From the NCBI GenBank assembly GCA_046346665.1, contig JAXMHQ010000012.1:54328-118327 (forward strand): a stretch of 64,000 nucleotides of DNA. The letters run 5' to 3'. The translations under genes and the position numbers were made by a program. The notes beneath the pieces were generated by a model, which saw only the letters and a list, made by a program, of their open reading frames with translations, had not been told where the DNA came from and ran no database searches. Source of the stretch: JAXMHQ01 sp046346665. GTDB lineage: Bacteria; Verrucomicrobiota; Verrucomicrobiia; Limisphaerales; JAXMHQ01. Shown here piece after piece: positions 47,045 through 55,372 of this stretch; positions within the stretch are counted from its first letter, which is position 1; each line of letters opens with the position of its first letter.

Positions 47045-48586
47045 ATGTTGTTCTTCGATTCTCACCCCGTTCGGATTCCACGATTTTCACAACCGATACA
47101 CCTTGCTGCGGCATGCGTTCTTGCCGCCGCGAGCGCGGGTTTTTGCCAGGGGTTGGGCGGCGGATTTCGGATCATCTCGGTGACACCCGGGTCGAAGCCT
47201 GCGCCCAAAAGCCTGCTCCAGGCCGCCCCGGCGCCGGGGTCGCCGGCCCCTTCCGTCCCGGTCCTCCTGGTCCCGCCGCTGGAAGGACCGATCATGCAGG
47301 TCGCCATCACCATCACCGACCTGCGCGGGGAAGCTTTCGATATCATTGGAACAGCCGAAACCGGACTGTCGGGATCGCTCCTCCCGGGTCACACGACGAA
47401 CGTCATTTTTGGCCAGCTCGACAGCGGGTCGGGCACGCACCTGGTCAGTTACCCGGGCGCGGTGGCGTCCGGCCTGCAGGGATCTTATCTCACCGAGAAC
47501 ACCTCTGCCGCCGGCGGGGTGGACGGGTCGGTGGACCTGGTGGTCACGCAGCCTGTCGGTTTTTTTGCGCAAGGCCTGCAAGACCTGGACGCGCAGGGCC
47601 ATCCGCAGTCTGGGTCGATGCTGGGCGAGGGAAATTTCTCCGGGCTCGTGAACACGGCGGACAATGTCGCTTCGGGCGCAAACATCCCGACGCTGATCGG
47701 CGCGCCGTTTCTTTTGAATTACCCGGCGTATATCCGCAACAGCCAGCCGATCCAGCCCCGCGGCTCGACGAACGGCTATTCGACTCCGTCGATCACGTTC
47801 TACAGCAGTCCCACGGACCCGTCGCTGCCCGTGCTGGCGCACAAGGTGTTTCTGCAGGTCCGGCCCGTGGGCCAGCCGGTCGTGGCGTATTTTATTTTGC
47901 TGGATGAAAATCCCTATGCTCCTTCGACGATCATTTCCGGGCAGGGCGCGTCGGCGCTGTTTTTCACGGCGAGCGCCATGACGCTGCACAAGGGGGCGAA
48001 TGTGTCGAGCGGCCCGATGGTGGTGGACACGGGCGCGCAGGCGACGCTGCTGAGCGAGATTGCCGCGGCGGAACTCGACCTGGACCTGTTGAACCCCGAT
48101 TTCACGGTGCAGGTGCAGGGGCTGGTGACCAACCTGACGGCGCCGGGTTTTTACATCGATTACGCAACCATTCCCGCGGGTGGCGGGGGCCTGACCTGGA
48201 CCAACATGCCGGTGGTCATCTTGAACGTCGAGAGCCCGGAGGGCGGCACGTTGTTCGGCATTTTCGGCAGCAACCTGACGGCGAACCGCGACCTTCTGTT
48301 CAACGGCGCCGCTTCGACGCCTTACCTCGGGCTCACGGACCCGATCGTGTCGCCGTTGATGCGAATCACCGCCGTGCGTCGGACCGGCGCGAGCACGGGG
48401 GAGATCGACTGGCACGCCGAGCCGGCGCCGCCGGTCATGTATCTCGAGCGCTCCACGAACAGCCTCTCCGGCAACCCGCTGAACTGGACGGTCGTGGCCA
48501 CCAACACGGACGGAACGATCAACGGCACCTTCAGCGTCGCGCCGTTCGTCCCGGGAAGCTATTACCGCCTCCAGGCGCCCAAGTGA
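47045..48586 (+). CDS. Secreted aspartic-protease-like protein
   Basis: A 513-residue exported protein, signal peptide to about residue 33. Two aspartic-protease-type motifs occur 202 residues apart: Asp126 in QLDSGSGTHLV and Asp328 in MVVDTGAQATLLS, with hydrophobic-Gly strands nearby (TLIGAPFLL, LFGIFGSNL). That spacing resembles bilobal pepsin-like enzymes rather than single-lobe retropepsins. The last 50 residues form a separate module ending YYRLQAPK that recurs in neighbouring secreted proteins. There is no clear operon partner. Confidence 0.65.
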   Translation: MLFFDSHPVRIPRFSQPIHLAAACVLAAASAGFCQGLGGGFRIISVTPGSKPAPKSLLQAAPAPGSPAPSVPVLLVPPLEGPIMQVAITITDLRGEAFDIIGTAETGLSGSLLPGHTTNVIFGQLDSGSGTHLVSYPGAVASGLQGSYLTENTSAAGGVDGSVDLVVTQPVGFFAQGLQDLDAQGHPQSGSMLGEGNFSGLVNTADNVASGANIPTLIGAPFLLNYPAYIRNSQPIQPRGSTNGYSTPSITFYSSPTDPSLPVLAHKVFLQVRPVGQPVVAYFILLDENPYAPSTIISGQGASALFFTASAMTLHKGANVSSGPMVVDTGAQATLLSEIAAAELDLDLLNPDFTVQVQGLVTNLTAPGFYIDYATIPAGGGGLTWTNMPVVILNVESPEGGTLFGIFGSNLTANRDLLFNGAASTPYLGLTDPIVSPLMRITAVRRTGASTGEIDWHAEPAPPVMYLERSTNSLSGNPLNWTVVATNTDGTINGTFSVAPFVPGSYYRLQAPK

Positions 48587-48602
48587 TCCGGCAGGGGGAC
48601 GG

Positions 48603-48634
48603 ATTTGAGATTTGAGATTTGAGATCTGAGGCTG
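48603..48634. repeat. Word-repeat arm (GATTTGAGATTTGAGATTTG)
   Basis: GATTTGA is repeated three times, then GATCTGAGG. Same phrase family as 4925-4961 and the copy inside metH. Confidence 0.65.
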
Positions 48635-48653
48635 ACTTCCGGCGGTTCCAATA

Positions 48654-48700
48654 ATATTACGAAAAGACTTGATCGTAATACTGCGCTCGTGGTATTACGA
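48654..48700. promoter_or_regulatory. Three TCGTAATAC boxes before a secreted-protein gene
   Basis: ATATTACGA at 48654, TCGTAATAC at 48673 and GTATTACGA at 48692; the last two are a perfect 9-bp inverted repeat with a 10-bp spacer. They lie 7-53 bp upstream of ATG 48707, where a repressor would block transcription or translation. Confidence 0.6.
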
Positions 48701-48706
48701 TTCAAT

Positions 48707-49855
48707 ATGAACGTAACATTTGATTTCCCCGGATGGCGCCTAGCGGCGCTCTGCCTCGGCGCCTGCCTGTCGATGTCCGCCCGGGCGGAAACCGTCACGA
48801 ACCTCGAGGCCGTGGATGCCGCCGGCGTGGGCGTGTGGAACGGGCCCTTCCCGGTGGTGATCACCGGCGTGCTGCTGACGGATCCCGGCGAGATGCTGGA
48901 TTCCACGCCGGATTTCATTCCCTGGAATGGCGGGGCGGGGATTTTCGAGCTCGGGGGACAGTGGCAGGTGTTTGTCCAAACGGTGACCCCGGGCGACCGC
49001 GGCGGGGTCGAATGCTGGATGGGCCAGAACTACGGGAACCTGCCCTGGGAAGGCAACGAGGAATTCAGTTACGACAACGCCGCCTGGGCGTCGGAAACCA
49101 ACCGGCTGGGCCGCGATGCCGCAACAGGCCACGTCTTTCGAAAGGGCGACCTCGTCACCGTGACGGCGAACGGTTCCCTGTTCTACGGCGGGATGCAAAA
49201 CATCAACGAGGAGCACAGCATTGACCCGGCCTATGATTTCGCCCTTTCCCTCGTTTCGTCCAATTACGGCCTTCCGACGCCGGAGGTGATTTCATTGTCT
49301 TCCGTGATGGGAACGAACCTGAGCGGGACGGGGCATTACGACCTGTTCGACGCCACGCGCGCGACGGGCGGGGAGCATTGGCAAGGGATGCGGGTGCGGA
49401 TCAACGGACTGACGCTGGTGACATCGGACGGCTGGACGACGAACTCGGATTGGTACGCGCGGTATTGCGTCGCAACCGACGGGGAAGGGCGCCAGTTCCC
49501 GCTGGTGCATCCGCTCTATGACCTCGGCCCGGCGCCAACGAACCGGTTTGATGTGACCGGGGTGTTTCTGCAGGAATCCGGGTCGGGCACGGACGGGACC
49601 TTCGGGTACGAACTCTTTGTCCAGGAAATCGCGCCTTCGGATGCCGCGGTGCTGACCCTGGTCCCGCTGGGAGCTTCCGTTGAAGCGTCCTGGCCGGGGT
49701 CGCTTGCCAATTATGCGCTCGAATCCGCGGATGCGGCGTCGGGGGCGGCCTGGAGTGCGGTGACCAACTCCGTGGTGGTGGCCGGTGGGCGCAACACGGT
49801 GACACTTGGGGTGGATGGGGCGGCGCGGTTTTTCAGGCTGAAACGGGTTCGGTGA
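48707..49855 (+). CDS. Secreted protein, unknown function
   Basis: A 382-residue exported protein. Signal peptide to about residue 25 (CLSMSARA), then beta-rich sequence with OB-fold-like stretches (VVITGVLLTDPGE, KGDLVTVTANGSLFYGG, RFDVTGVFLQESGSG). The C-terminal 50 residues carry the module seen in neighbouring proteins, ending ARFFRLKRVR. ATG 48707 begins the signal; a TATTACGA-box array lies immediately upstream. Function is unknown; a surface or sorting-tail protein is likely. It is followed 13 bp later by a pseudopilin gene. Confidence 0.7.
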   Translation: MNVTFDFPGWRLAALCLGACLSMSARAETVTNLEAVDAAGVGVWNGPFPVVITGVLLTDPGEMLDSTPDFIPWNGGAGIFELGGQWQVFVQTVTPGDRGGVECWMGQNYGNLPWEGNEEFSYDNAAWASETNRLGRDAATGHVFRKGDLVTVTANGSLFYGGMQNINEEHSIDPAYDFALSLVSSNYGLPTPEVISLSSVMGTNLSGTGHYDLFDATRATGGEHWQGMRVRINGLTLVTSDGWTTNSDWYARYCVATDGEGRQFPLVHPLYDLGPAPTNRFDVTGVFLQESGSGTDGTFGYELFVQEIAPSDAAVLTLVPLGASVEASWPGSLANYALESADAASGAAWSAVTNSVVVAGGRNTVTLGVDGAARFFRLKRVR

Positions 49856-49868
49856 CGGCTGAGGAATC

Positions 49869-50519
49869 ATGGCCTGTTCCACAAAGCAACGATCGCCCGC
49901 GGGTTTCACCCTCGTGGAACTGCTGGTGGTGATTGCGATCATCGCGATCGTTGCCGCCCTGCTGCTGCCCGCGCTGGCGCTGGGCAAGGAACGCGCGAAG
50001 GTGGTCCGCGCGAAGGCGGAGCTCTATGGAATCGGCCTGGCGCTGGACATGTATGCCACGGACAACGAGGGAAAAGTTCCCCCGGTCCGGGTGAATTGCA
50101 ACAGCGACCTGGCGTTGCACTGGTGCGAGCTGCCCGAGGAGTTGGCCCGGGACGGATACCTGCCGCGGGGGAGCCGTGCGGGCCGGGACGCGGACATCCA
50201 GGACATTTTCAATCCAGGTTACACCTATAAGTATGCGGCGCCGGGCCCGGAGCTGCTCAACGGCAAGCCGGCCGGCAACTACCAGCTCTGGGTGCCCACC
50301 AATGCTCCCCGGATGACGGAGGGAGGAAAATACTTCTCAGACCCGAAACTCAGCCCGGTCCGGTGGGTTGTGTGGAGCATGGGGCCGCGTCCTCAGAGCG
50401 CCAGGAGCCTGGCCAGCCATGCGCCGCTGTCGCCGGACAGCTGGTATCGGGGCGCGGGTGACGGCGGCGTCATCGCGCGGTTTGCCGGCGCTTCCGGGAT
50501 CCAATACACCAGTCCTTGA
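49869..50519 (+). CDS. Type II/IV pseudopilin-like protein
   Basis: A 216-residue protein with a class III prepilin leader: GFTLVELLVVIAIIAIVAALL, cleaved after the Gly, with the conserved Glu at +5. The hydrophobic helix is followed by a variable periplasmic domain. Verrucomicrobia and planctomycetes encode many such DUF1559/GspG-like proteins outside secretion operons. There is no pilus or secretion gene in the window. It lies 13 bp after the secreted protein and 20 bp before the FmdE-like gene. Confidence 0.85.
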   Translation: MACSTKQRSPAGFTLVELLVVIAIIAIVAALLLPALALGKERAKVVRAKAELYGIGLALDMYATDNEGKVPPVRVNCNSDLALHWCELPEELARDGYLPRGSRAGRDADIQDIFNPGYTYKYAAPGPELLNGKPAGNYQLWVPTNAPRMTEGGKYFSDPKLSPVRWVVWSMGPRPQSARSLASHAPLSPDSWYRGAGDGGVIARFAGASGIQYTSP

Positions 50520-50539
50520 CCCCAACCTGCACACAATTT

Positions 50540-51091
50540 ATGAACAAAATCGCTGCCCTTGTCCTGTCCCTGCTCGCTTTATCGGCGCCGTGGGCGCAGG
50601 CGCACGAGACCAACGCCCCTGCCGGACCGGGCCCCTGGAACGCCGCCCAGGAGCCGACAAACTGGTGGGCGGAAATCAAACAGGCCCACGGCCATGTGGG
50701 CCCGTGGAATGTGCTGGGCTGGCGGATGGGCAAGGCCGCCTTGCGCGAATTAGACGCGACCTGGGGCCGGCACGAGCTGGACATCGTCTGCATCATCCCG
50801 ATGCGGACGCCGTATTCGTGCGTGGCCGATGGATTGGTGGTCGGCACAGGCAACAGCATCGGGCGGCTGGACATCCGGCTTTCGGAAACCTTCTCGATGG
50901 CCGACCTGCACGCGAGTGTTCGCCGGAAGGACGGCGCGGGCCCGGTTCTTCTGCTGAAACCGAGCGCAGCCTGGCTCCGGCGCATCCGCCACGCGCCGGA
51001 CTCGGAATTGGACGCGCTGGCGCATGAGTGCGGCGAAATGCCCGAGAAGGACCTTTTTGAAATCATCAAGGTTGAGCGCAGCGACAACTGA
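50540..51091 (+). CDS. Exported FmdE-like protein
   Basis: A 183-residue protein with a signal peptide (to about residue 20, PWAQA) followed by a domain resembling FmdE, the zinc-binding subunit-like family named after formylmethanofuran dehydrogenase subunit E. IKQAHGHVGPWNVLGWRMG corresponds to the family's HGHxCPG motif, but the Cys is replaced (HGHVGPW). SCVADGLVVGTGNSIG keeps the second Cys region. Export and the lost Cys argue against the cytoplasmic one-carbon role. Its stop is 1 bp from the hydrolase start, so the two are probably co-translated. Confidence 0.75.
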   Translation: MNKIAALVLSLLALSAPWAQAHETNAPAGPGPWNAAQEPTNWWAEIKQAHGHVGPWNVLGWRMGKAALRELDATWGRHELDIVCIIPMRTPYSCVADGLVVGTGNSIGRLDIRLSETFSMADLHASVRRKDGAGPVLLLKPSAAWLRRIRHAPDSELDALAHECGEMPEKDLFEIIKVERSDN

Positions 51092-51092
51092 A

Positions 51093-51974
51093 ATGGGCGT
51101 TGCCCGGCTGGTCCCGTCCGGACACATTGGGCGGGTGAAATCAATTCTGCGCGCGGTGATCCGGGCGGCCTTGCTGGCTGCAGTTCTTTTCCCATCCGCA
51201 ACACCGGTTTCGGCGGAGGGTCTCCCGTCGGCTTCTCTTAAATCGTGGCTGACGAATGCCGTTCATGACGGCAGGTCCGGAAGTTTCATCGGCACCAATT
51301 TCGCCGGGGCGCACGGCGGGTCGCTGCCGTTCCAGGTCTTTGTGCCGGCGCCGTCCACAGCCGCAGCCAGGCCGCCTCTCCTCGTGTTTCTGCACGGGTC
51401 GGGCGAACTGGGCAACGACAACCTTCAGCAGGTTCCGCATGTGCCGGCCGTGTTTGTGTCGTCCGAGAACCAGGCGCGGCATCCGTGTTTCATCCTGGCC
51501 CCGCAATGTCCGACCAACGATTCGTGGTCGAACTTTCCGGAATTTCCCGCGAACGCGCGGGCGGCGGCGGAGCCCACGACCTCCACACGCCTGGTCCTGG
51601 AGTTGGTGGAGGCGTTTGTGCGAGCCGGCCTGGTGGATCCCGCGCGGGTTTACATAACAGGGATTTCGCTGGGGGGCGAGGGGACCTTCGACATGGTGAG
51701 CCGCCGGCCGGAGTTGTTTGCGGCGGCGGTGCCCGTGTGCGGCATCGGGGACGCTTCGCGCGCCGCCCAAATGAAACGGGTGCCGTTCTGGGTGTTTCAC
51801 GGCGACCAGGACCCGATCAACCCGGTGCGGTTCTCGCGCGAACCGGTGGAGGCGATGAAGGCGCAGGGCGGCACGCCGCGTTACACGGAATATCCGGGCA
51901 TGGGCCATGAAATCTGGGTGAGGGCCTATGCCGAACCGGGGTTGGTGGAGTGGGTCTTCGAGCAGCGGCGGTGA
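51093..51974 (+). CDS. Secreted alpha/beta hydrolase (esterase/depolymerase type)
   Basis: An exported serine hydrolase of about 293 residues. After the signal, LLVFLHGSGELG is the oxyanion-hole strand. The nucleophile is Ser192 in YITGISLGGEGTFD, the acid Asp is in FHGDQDPINP, and the His is in GMGHEIW. It resembles dienelactone hydrolase/PHB-depolymerase-like and feruloyl-esterase-like enzymes of plant-polymer degraders. ATG 51093 would be translationally coupled to the FmdE-like gene; GTG 51135 gives a shorter signal. Its last 85 bp are duplicated in decayed form at 61236-61321. Confidence 0.85.
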   Translation: MGVARLVPSGHIGRVKSILRAVIRAALLAAVLFPSATPVSAEGLPSASLKSWLTNAVHDGRSGSFIGTNFAGAHGGSLPFQVFVPAPSTAAARPPLLVFLHGSGELGNDNLQQVPHVPAVFVSSENQARHPCFILAPQCPTNDSWSNFPEFPANARAAAEPTTSTRLVLELVEAFVRAGLVDPARVYITGISLGGEGTFDMVSRRPELFAAAVPVCGIGDASRAAQMKRVPFWVFHGDQDPINPVRFSREPVEAMKAQGGTPRYTEYPGMGHEIWVRAYAEPGLVEWVFEQRR

Positions 51975-51990
51975 GAATGCGGATCCAGAG

Positions 51991-52120
51991 TTTTAACCAC
52001 GGATGGACACGGATAAACACGGATGAAAGCAATTGCTTGTTCCAGAGCTCCCCACTCTGGTCAGAAACTTCATTGCAGCCGGTCCCTATCCGTGTCCATC
52101 CGTGTTCATCCGTGGCTAAA
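51991..52120. repeat. Inverted word repeat (CACGGATGGACACGGATAAA)
   Basis: Left phrase 51991-52027 and right phrase 52086-52120 (ATCCGTGTCCATCCGTGTTC, ATCCGTGGCTAAA) are mutual complements with a 58-bp centre. Same family as 28191-28379 and 36172-36203. It lies at the left edge of the accessory block. Confidence 0.75.
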
Positions 52121-52196
52121 CGAGTTTTTTCTGCCGCTGGCCGAAGTGCTGCGGGCCGAAGTTGACAATTGTTAGGTGATGCTGGAAAGTGGGCGA

Positions 52197-52577
52197 ATGT
52201 TCACCCGGATCGGAAATATTTTTCTGATTGTCGCGCTTTTGGCTGCGACGGGTGGGCATTGGGCGTTGCTCCAGACGGTGGCGTGGGCGGGGATGCTGGC
52301 CGACAACCTGAAAACGACTTCCATCAGCCAGGCGGTGGAGCGCACGTTTGACGGGAAGCATCCGTGTCCGCTTTGCCGGCAGATTGCCGAAGGCAAGAAG
52401 GCTGAAAAGAAATCCGAATTTCCGCTGGAGTTGAAGAAGTTTGAATTTTTGTCGGCGGCGCCGAAATTTATCTTTGCTTCGCCGACTCAATTCCGGCTCG
52501 AGGCCGTGCCGGAATGCTTCTCAGAATCCGTTTTGCATTCGCCTCCCACGCCGCCTCCCCGCCGCTTCTTTGTTTAA
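52197..52577 (+). CDS. Small membrane-anchored CxxC protein, paralogue 1
   Basis: A 126-residue protein with one N-terminal hydrophobic helix (about 5-30) and the motif TFDGKHPCPLCRQIAEGKK (Cys at about 57 and 60), then a charged, Pro-rich tail. It is clearly related to the protein at 58012: GGHWALLQTVAWAGM against GAHWGVLQAVAWTGM, and TFDG-x-HPC-x2-C in both. The CxxC and neighbouring SCO and cytochrome genes suggest a role in copper or heme chemistry outside the cytoplasm; this is inference. ATG 52179 is an alternative start. Confidence 0.7.
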   Translation: MFTRIGNIFLIVALLAATGGHWALLQTVAWAGMLADNLKTTSISQAVERTFDGKHPCPLCRQIAEGKKAEKKSEFPLELKKFEFLSAAPKFIFASPTQFRLEAVPECFSESVLHSPPTPPPRRFFV

Positions 52578-52804
52578 TCTTCGCAGTTGATTGCCTGCGC
52601 CCCCTGGCACGGGCAAGGAGACCCTTTCACAACGATCAGGTCCGCCCTTTTGCGGCATCTGGACGACTTTGGGTTTGAACAAAAAGAAGATGAATTGACA
52701 TCAAGTTTGGATGTCTATCCCGGCGTTGCCCATGTCGCAATCGCCTTCGGGCTCCAGGCATCCTTTGAAATCCAGAACAGAAATTTGCATTGAGAAACCG
52801 GTTT

Positions 52805-54436
52805 ATGAAAAAATTACTTGCAGCGACAGTTTTTGCCGCGTTCGGCGGCGTGGCCTCCATTCAAGTTTCGGCAGCCGTTCTGCCGAACACGACCGCCAAC
52901 GGTGTCGTTTACCTCACTTATGATCGTGCGGCGTGGGCCACCGTTGCCCCGTATGCCGACTACACGGACATCCACTCAATTCCCACCGGCGCTTCCGGCC
53001 CATCAGCCGACGCCACGGGACAGCGCTGGATGTATCCAGATCGTTTCGAGGGAACGAGCTGGGTCGGCGCGGCTTATCCGAGCGATTACCTGACCGGCCC
53101 GACCGCGCCGCTGGTGCAGCCGGTCGGCGGATTTGCCCTGCCCGTGAACACCTATGGCCTGAACAGCTTTGCGGCAGATCATCAAATCACATCCTACAAT
53201 TCCACCTCCGATCCCAACGGCTACATCGGACTGGGCGGATCGTTCCGCGCCACCAGCGACTTTAACGAGCCCGGCGCGTCCGTTTGGTGGGAGCATCTGG
53301 CATTGATGCAAGACGCGACGGACAACATTTGGAAGTTGTATGCCACGTCCGGCCCGGGTCAGGGCAGCCTGTTTGAGCTGCGAAATGTCACGACCGAAAC
53401 CGTTGATGGAAACCTGCATCTTTCCGGCGACTACGTTTTCGGAAACACCGACTGGCTTCAGTTCTTCCAAGATTACAATGGACATTTGAATCCGGACACT
53501 GTGCTCGGCCACATTGAACTCGTTCCGGCAGCCGTCCCAGAACCAACCTCCCTTGGCCTCCTGGGGGTTGCCGGCTTGGCCTTTCTGGCACGCCGTCATC
53601 GCGCCTGCAAAAAGCTCGCCATGGCCTGCGCCCTTCTGCCGGTGATCGGCGCTTCCCAGTCACACGCTGAAATCGGCACCTATAACATCACGGAAACGTT
53701 CTTCGAGCCCGACACCCAGCCTCGCAACTCCATCTTCAACGGCTCGTTTACCTACGACACCGCATCCAAGACCATCTCGGGCCTGAACGGCCTTCTCAGC
53801 GAGTCCATGACCGACACCGACGGCTCGCCGATTGACGCCAATCACATGGTCTGGATCCCGCTCAACAACCAGTTGGTGTCCTGGTATGACAGCTCGCTGG
53901 GAGGCACATTCGCTGCCGTGTTCAAAAACACCAACACCAAGACGTTTTACAACCCGGGGGGCGTTGGACCACACGCCGTAGCTGCCGACGGCGGCGATTT
54001 CTGGTCACCCGAAGTCGGCGTCGCCGGCGGGGGGGTGTACTTCGGCTTTCCCACCAAGGCGAACAACCCCGGCAATGCTTATGCGCTCATTTTCGTGCCG
54101 GACTCGCCACTGGACGCGCTCACACAAACTCAGATTGACAAACTGGCGTACGCCGACTGCGTGCCCACCGCCCCCGGGGGAATGTTGAAGGGCGGCGGCA
54201 TGATGGGCGCCGTGGGCATGACCGGTACATCCGTCGCCGGCTATGGTGCCGTCGGCACGATGAATGGCTATCCCGTTTCTCAAGTAATCACAGCGGTGCC
54301 TGAACCCGCATCGCTTGGGCTGCTCAGCATCAGCGGGCTGGGGCTGCTCGCGATGTGGCGAAGCGCAAAACGAACAGCTAATCAAATGACCGCGCGGGTT
54401 GGGTCGCCTGAATCCAACCCGCGACTCTACCAATGA
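52805..54436 (+). CDS. Double PEP-CTERM protein with an internal signal-like segment
   Basis: A 543-residue exported protein that looks like two proteins joined. Part 1 has a signal peptide (MKKLLAATVFAAFGG), a beta-rich domain and a complete PEP-CTERM tail (VPEPTSLGLLGVAGLAFLAR, then RHRA) at about 244-272. Directly after comes a second signal-like stretch (KKLAMACALLPVIGASQSHA, about 274-293), a second domain (YNITETFFEPDTQPRNSIFN) and a second PEP-CTERM tail (VPEPASLGLLSISGLGLLAM) at about 498. PEP-CTERM tails are cut by exosortase; no exosortase gene is in the window. It is coupled by ATGA to the next, frameshifted gene. Confidence 0.8.
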   Translation: MKKLLAATVFAAFGGVASIQVSAAVLPNTTANGVVYLTYDRAAWATVAPYADYTDIHSIPTGASGPSADATGQRWMYPDRFEGTSWVGAAYPSDYLTGPTAPLVQPVGGFALPVNTYGLNSFAADHQITSYNSTSDPNGYIGLGGSFRATSDFNEPGASVWWEHLALMQDATDNIWKLYATSGPGQGSLFELRNVTTETVDGNLHLSGDYVFGNTDWLQFFQDYNGHLNPDTVLGHIELVPAAVPEPTSLGLLGVAGLAFLARRHRACKKLAMACALLPVIGASQSHAEIGTYNITETFFEPDTQPRNSIFNGSFTYDTASKTISGLNGLLSESMTDTDGSPIDANHMVWIPLNNQLVSWYDSSLGGTFAAVFKNTNTKTFYNPGGVGPHAVAADGGDFWSPEVGVAGGGVYFGFPTKANNPGNAYALIFVPDSPLDALTQTQIDKLAYADCVPTAPGGMLKGGGMMGAVGMTGTSVAGYGAVGTMNGYPVSQVITAVPEPASLGLLSISGLGLLAMWRSAKRTANQMTARVGSPESNPRLYQ

Positions 54437-55372
54437 AACTCCAACGCTTTTTGGCTGGATACAGGAGTTTGCTGTCATTCATCATGATGCAAAACTCCGC
54501 TTGCGCCGCGCTCTACCGCATCACCAGCGGCTCGGTCGCCATGACGATCACCGAGCATGGCGTACGCATCTTTGAATTCGATGCGTATTTTCGACGAAAC
54601 CCGCTCTCGAACTCAAACCCTCGACGCGCCCGGCAATGCGCCTTTATCGAGGACGTTTCCCGGCGTCACGCTCACTGACCCGATCCGTCCCTACGGCGTT
54701 GTGCCGAGTCCGTTTCCCGGCGTGCCCGGCTCATCGCGCAGTCCGCAGAAAACCACGCTCGTATTTGATCCCGCCGACGTGATGGGCACATGGACGTTGT
54801 CGAACGACATCTTCGGCTTCACCGGCAACACCACCAAGGGCGAGCAGATCGCGCTCACGAGCATGCAGCGCTATACCGGACCATTCAACGGCGTGCTGAT
54901 CTATGGCGACTTCGCCATCCGCCGGACTTCCGCCACGGAACTCAAGCTCACCAGCAATATTGACTTCCTTAACGCCGAATTTGCTTCCATCTCGAATCCG
55001 GCGATTTCGGTTGTTGGCGACACGCTCACCATCAGCGGCGCCCTGCGCATTGATCAAGGTTTGTTCCTGCTGGATCAAACCGCCGTCGTCGGGACGACTT
55101 TCGGCAGCTTTACGCTGACGGCGACCATCGCGCCCGTTCCGCCGCCGGTCATCGAGCAACTGACCGTGGATGCCACCACTGCCACGCTTCAAGCTTCGGA
55201 CGGCATTCCCGCCGGCAGTTACACCGTGCTGACAACTACAAACCTCGCATTGCCGATGAGTTCATGGGACGTCGCGGCGACCGGCACATTTGCGGACGAC
55301 GGCAACACGACGAATGCCATCCCCATCATCGCCGGTGAAGCCGCGCGCTTCTTCCGGCTCCAGCAACCTTGA
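54433..55372 (+). pseudogene. Frameshifted secreted-protein gene
   Basis: The 5' part (54433-54590) begins with a signal-like region and reads to EHGVRIFEFDAYF. The 3' part continues in the +1 frame as DETRSRTQTLDAPGN and runs to 55372. Removing one T from TTTT at 54588-54591 would join them into one protein of about 312 residues. The 3' part is beta-rich and ends in the shared C-terminal module (AARFFRLQQP). Either a real mutation or a homopolymer error. It overlaps both neighbours by 4 bp, as in an operon. Confidence 0.75.
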
